A stretch of DNA of 5,107 nucleotides from positions 1 through 5,107 of the forward strand of contig JBJXGF010000009.1 in the NCBI GenBank assembly GCA_046153015.1, given 5' to 3'. The translations under genes and the position numbers were made by a program. A model generated the notes under the pieces. It saw nothing but the letters and a program-made list of their open reading frames with translations. It was not told the origin of the DNA and ran no database searches. This DNA is from JBJXGF01 sp046153015. GTDB taxonomy: Bacteria > Actinomycetota > Acidimicrobiia > Acidimicrobiales > CAIXPF01. This document shows, piece after piece, positions 4,032 through 5,107 of the stretch (within the stretch, counting starts at the first letter, position 1; each line of letters opens with the position of its first letter).

Positions 4032-5107
4032 TCACCCGTAGGCGGCGACGGTGCGGCGGAGGCGTTCCACCAGCTCGTGCACCTCGTCGAGGCGGTCCCA
4101 GATGCCGGCGTTGAGGTTGACCGCCACCACGAGGTCGTCCGCCGTGGAGTACTGCAGCTCGGTGTTGGCGCCGCCGTGTCCGATCGCCCGCCAAACGGGC
4201 CGGCCCCGTTTGCGGGTGCACGGGCAGTAGCCCATCACGCCGCCGCCCATCGCGGTCGACTCCTCGATCGTGGTCATCTGGGCGAACGCCGCGTCCGAGA
4301 TCAGGACGTGATCCCGCAGCGCCAGGACGCCCCACCGCAGCAGATCGTCGACCGTGGTCATCACGCCGGCCGTGGACGAGTTGGGGGAGTTGGCGTTGGG
4401 CGGCATGAACGAGGTGTTGGCGAGCCGCGCCGGGCGGAGGATGTCCCCGCGCACGAGCTGCGTGAACTCCAGGCCGGTCACCTGCTCGAGCAGCAGCCCG
4501 AGGGCCAGGTAGTTCGAGCTCGAGTAGTCCTGCGCCGTGCCCGGCTCGAACTGCAGCGGCTCGGCCCCCGCCCACCCCAGCGCCAAGGCCGGGGTCAGCA
4601 CGCTCGACCCGTGCGACAGGTAGCTCGGCGTGGCCCGGTAGTTCACCAGGCCGGTGGAGTGGGTGAGCAGCTGGCGCGGCGTCACCACCCCCGCGTAGGG
4701 GAACCCGGGCAGCGCGGCGAGCGGCGGCAGCGGCGCGTCGAGGTCGATCAGGCCGGCTTCGGCGTAGCGGAAGACCAGCGCCGCCGTGTACGTCTTCGTG
4801 ATGCTGGCCACGTCGAAGCTCTGGCCGACGCTGAGCGTCTCGCTGGCGCCGCCGACCCCGGCGGCGCCGCTCCACTGGATCTCGCCGTAGCGCAGGACGC
4901 CGGCCTGGCCGCCGCTCACACCGGTCTCGGCCAACCACGCCTCGAGCACACCCGCCAGCTCGGCGGCCAGCGCCGGACCGGCCTGAGGCGTGCCGGCCGC
5001 GCCGGACCCGAGCGTGGCCCGCGTCCGCACAACCGAGGGCGTCGGGTTCGGCGCGGCGGTCGTGCGCGGCGTACCCGTCGTGCTCGGCGCCGCCGCGTCG
5101 GCGGCGG
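4032..5107 (-). CDS. Exported serine beta-lactamase-family hydrolase (class C / esterase-like), 5' end outside window
   Basis: About 357 residues are visible; the frame remains open at the window edge. Numbering from the GTG at 5030: SxxK is Ser76-Ile-Thr-Lys79 (SITK), where Ser76 is the acylated nucleophile; the second motif is Tyr169-Ser-Ser (YSSSNY); the third is HGG (285-287) in place of KTG. LLTHSTGL (121-128) and FEPGTAQDYSSSNY (161-174) are typical of the serine beta-lactamase-like family (PF00144), which includes D-aminopeptidases and esterases. With HGG instead of KTG, an esterase or peptidase role on the cell surface is likelier than antibiotic resistance, but the substrate is unknown. 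I do not take 5030 as the start: upstream codons read ...AADAAAPSTTGTPRTTAAPNPTPSV, a Pro/Thr/Ala stalk like that of the esterase, and no ribosome site precedes the GTG. The signal peptide is probably beyond the right edge. CPC (269-271) lies just before the HGG motif. Confidence 0.9.
   Translation of the reverse strand, partial: AADAAAPSTTGTPRTTAAPNPTPSVVRTRATLGSGAAGTPQAGPALAAELAGVLEAWLAETGVSGGQAGVLRYGEIQWSGAAGVGGASETLSVGQSFDVASITKTYTAALVFRYAEAGLIDLDAPLPPLAALPGFPYAGVVTPRQLLTHSTGLVNYRATPSYLSHGSSVLTPALALGWAGAEPLQFEPGTAQDYSSSNYLALGLLLEQVTGLEFTQLVRGDILRPARLANTSFMPPNANSPNSSTAGVMTTVDDLLRWGVLALRDHVLISDAAFAQMTTIEESTAMGGGVMGYCPCTRKRGRPVWRAIGHGGANTELQYSTADDLVVAVNLNAGIWDRLDEVHELVERLRRTVAAYG

Larger units (their letters stand above)
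3851..4033. repeat. Tandem 88-89-bp intergenic repeat with internal hairpins
   Basis: Unit A is 3851-3939 (89 bp) and unit B 3940-4027 (88 bp). They differ at three substitutions (4th base C/T, and CC versus AT at the 17th-18th) and one deleted C in a C-run. A third copy starts at 4028 (GGGTTC) and is cut off. Each unit holds, in order, a 12-base core TCGCTGCGCTCG, a GTT triplet run, a GGGGGC-TGC-GCCCCC hairpin, AAACCCCATCGCCGTC, a second core copy and CGCCGCCGGCC. The cores are at 3855-3866, 3917-3928, 3944-3955 and 4005-4016. The block starts at the last base of the esterase TAG and ends within the TGA of the convergent hydrolase gene, filling the whole gap. It looks like a dispersed REP-like palindromic element or a bidirectional terminator that was duplicated. 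No coding role is supported. Confidence 0.85.

Noticed and set aside
3851..4033. CRISPR array
   Set aside because: The two units are contiguous near-identical 88-bp repeats with no unique spacers and no cas genes nearby.
3826..4938. A 370-codon minus-strand frame through the repeat block and the hydrolase
   Set aside because: It is in a different frame from the SxxK/HGG hydrolase, and its C-terminal part is merely the translated intergenic repeat.
4032..5107. Antibiotic-resistance beta-lactamase
   Set aside because: The KTG motif is replaced by HGG and the second motif is YSS, which fits the broader esterase/peptidase members of the family; resistance cannot be claimed.

Overview
This is a GC-rich window (roughly 70-75% G+C by eye, with third codon positions dominated by G and C). 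Its content fits a high-GC actinobacterium: an LPATG cell-wall sorting signal, short exported proteins with Pro/Thr/Ala stalks, a PNPOx-like flavin protein of the small actinobacterial type, and a Lys/Ala/Pro-tailed DNA-binding protein. The intergenic repeat style and gene set make Acidimicrobiia a reasonable guess, but nothing here proves it.

Layout, left to right. Bases 1-39 hold a strong hairpin. Three genes then read leftward on the minus strand: an LPATG-anchored surface protein (71-1180), a pyridoxamine-5'-phosphate-oxidase-like protein (1304-1783) and a small winged-helix protein with histone-H1-like tails (1863-2462, start uncertain). The gaps between them are 123 and 79 bp. The first carries a DosR/DevR-like box, a possible -10 and a strong ribosome site. 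The second carries a nested hairpin that starts at the stop codon of the winged-helix gene. A divergent 240-bp gap (2463-2702) separates this group from a plus-strand secreted esterase of the LpqC / PHB-depolymerase family (2703-3851). The esterase is tail-to-tail with a serine beta-lactamase-family hydrolase on the minus strand (4032 to the right edge). That hydrolase is 5'-truncated by the window: its frame stays open past the GTG at 5030 through a Pro/Thr/Ala-rich linker.

The 180-bp space between the two hydrolases is filled almost entirely by a tandem repeat of an 88-89-bp unit. Each unit carries a GC hairpin and two copies of a 12-base core, and the block runs from the last base of one stop codon into the stop codon of the other.

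At least three of the five genes encode envelope or secreted proteins (surface protein, esterase, serine hydrolase), so this looks like a cell-envelope neighbourhood rather than one pathway. I see no RNA gene, transposase, CRISPR array or phage gene, and no convincing multi-gene novel system. The parts that most merit a second look are the repeat block, the DosR-like boxes, the start of the winged-helix gene and the unnamed fold of the surface protein.
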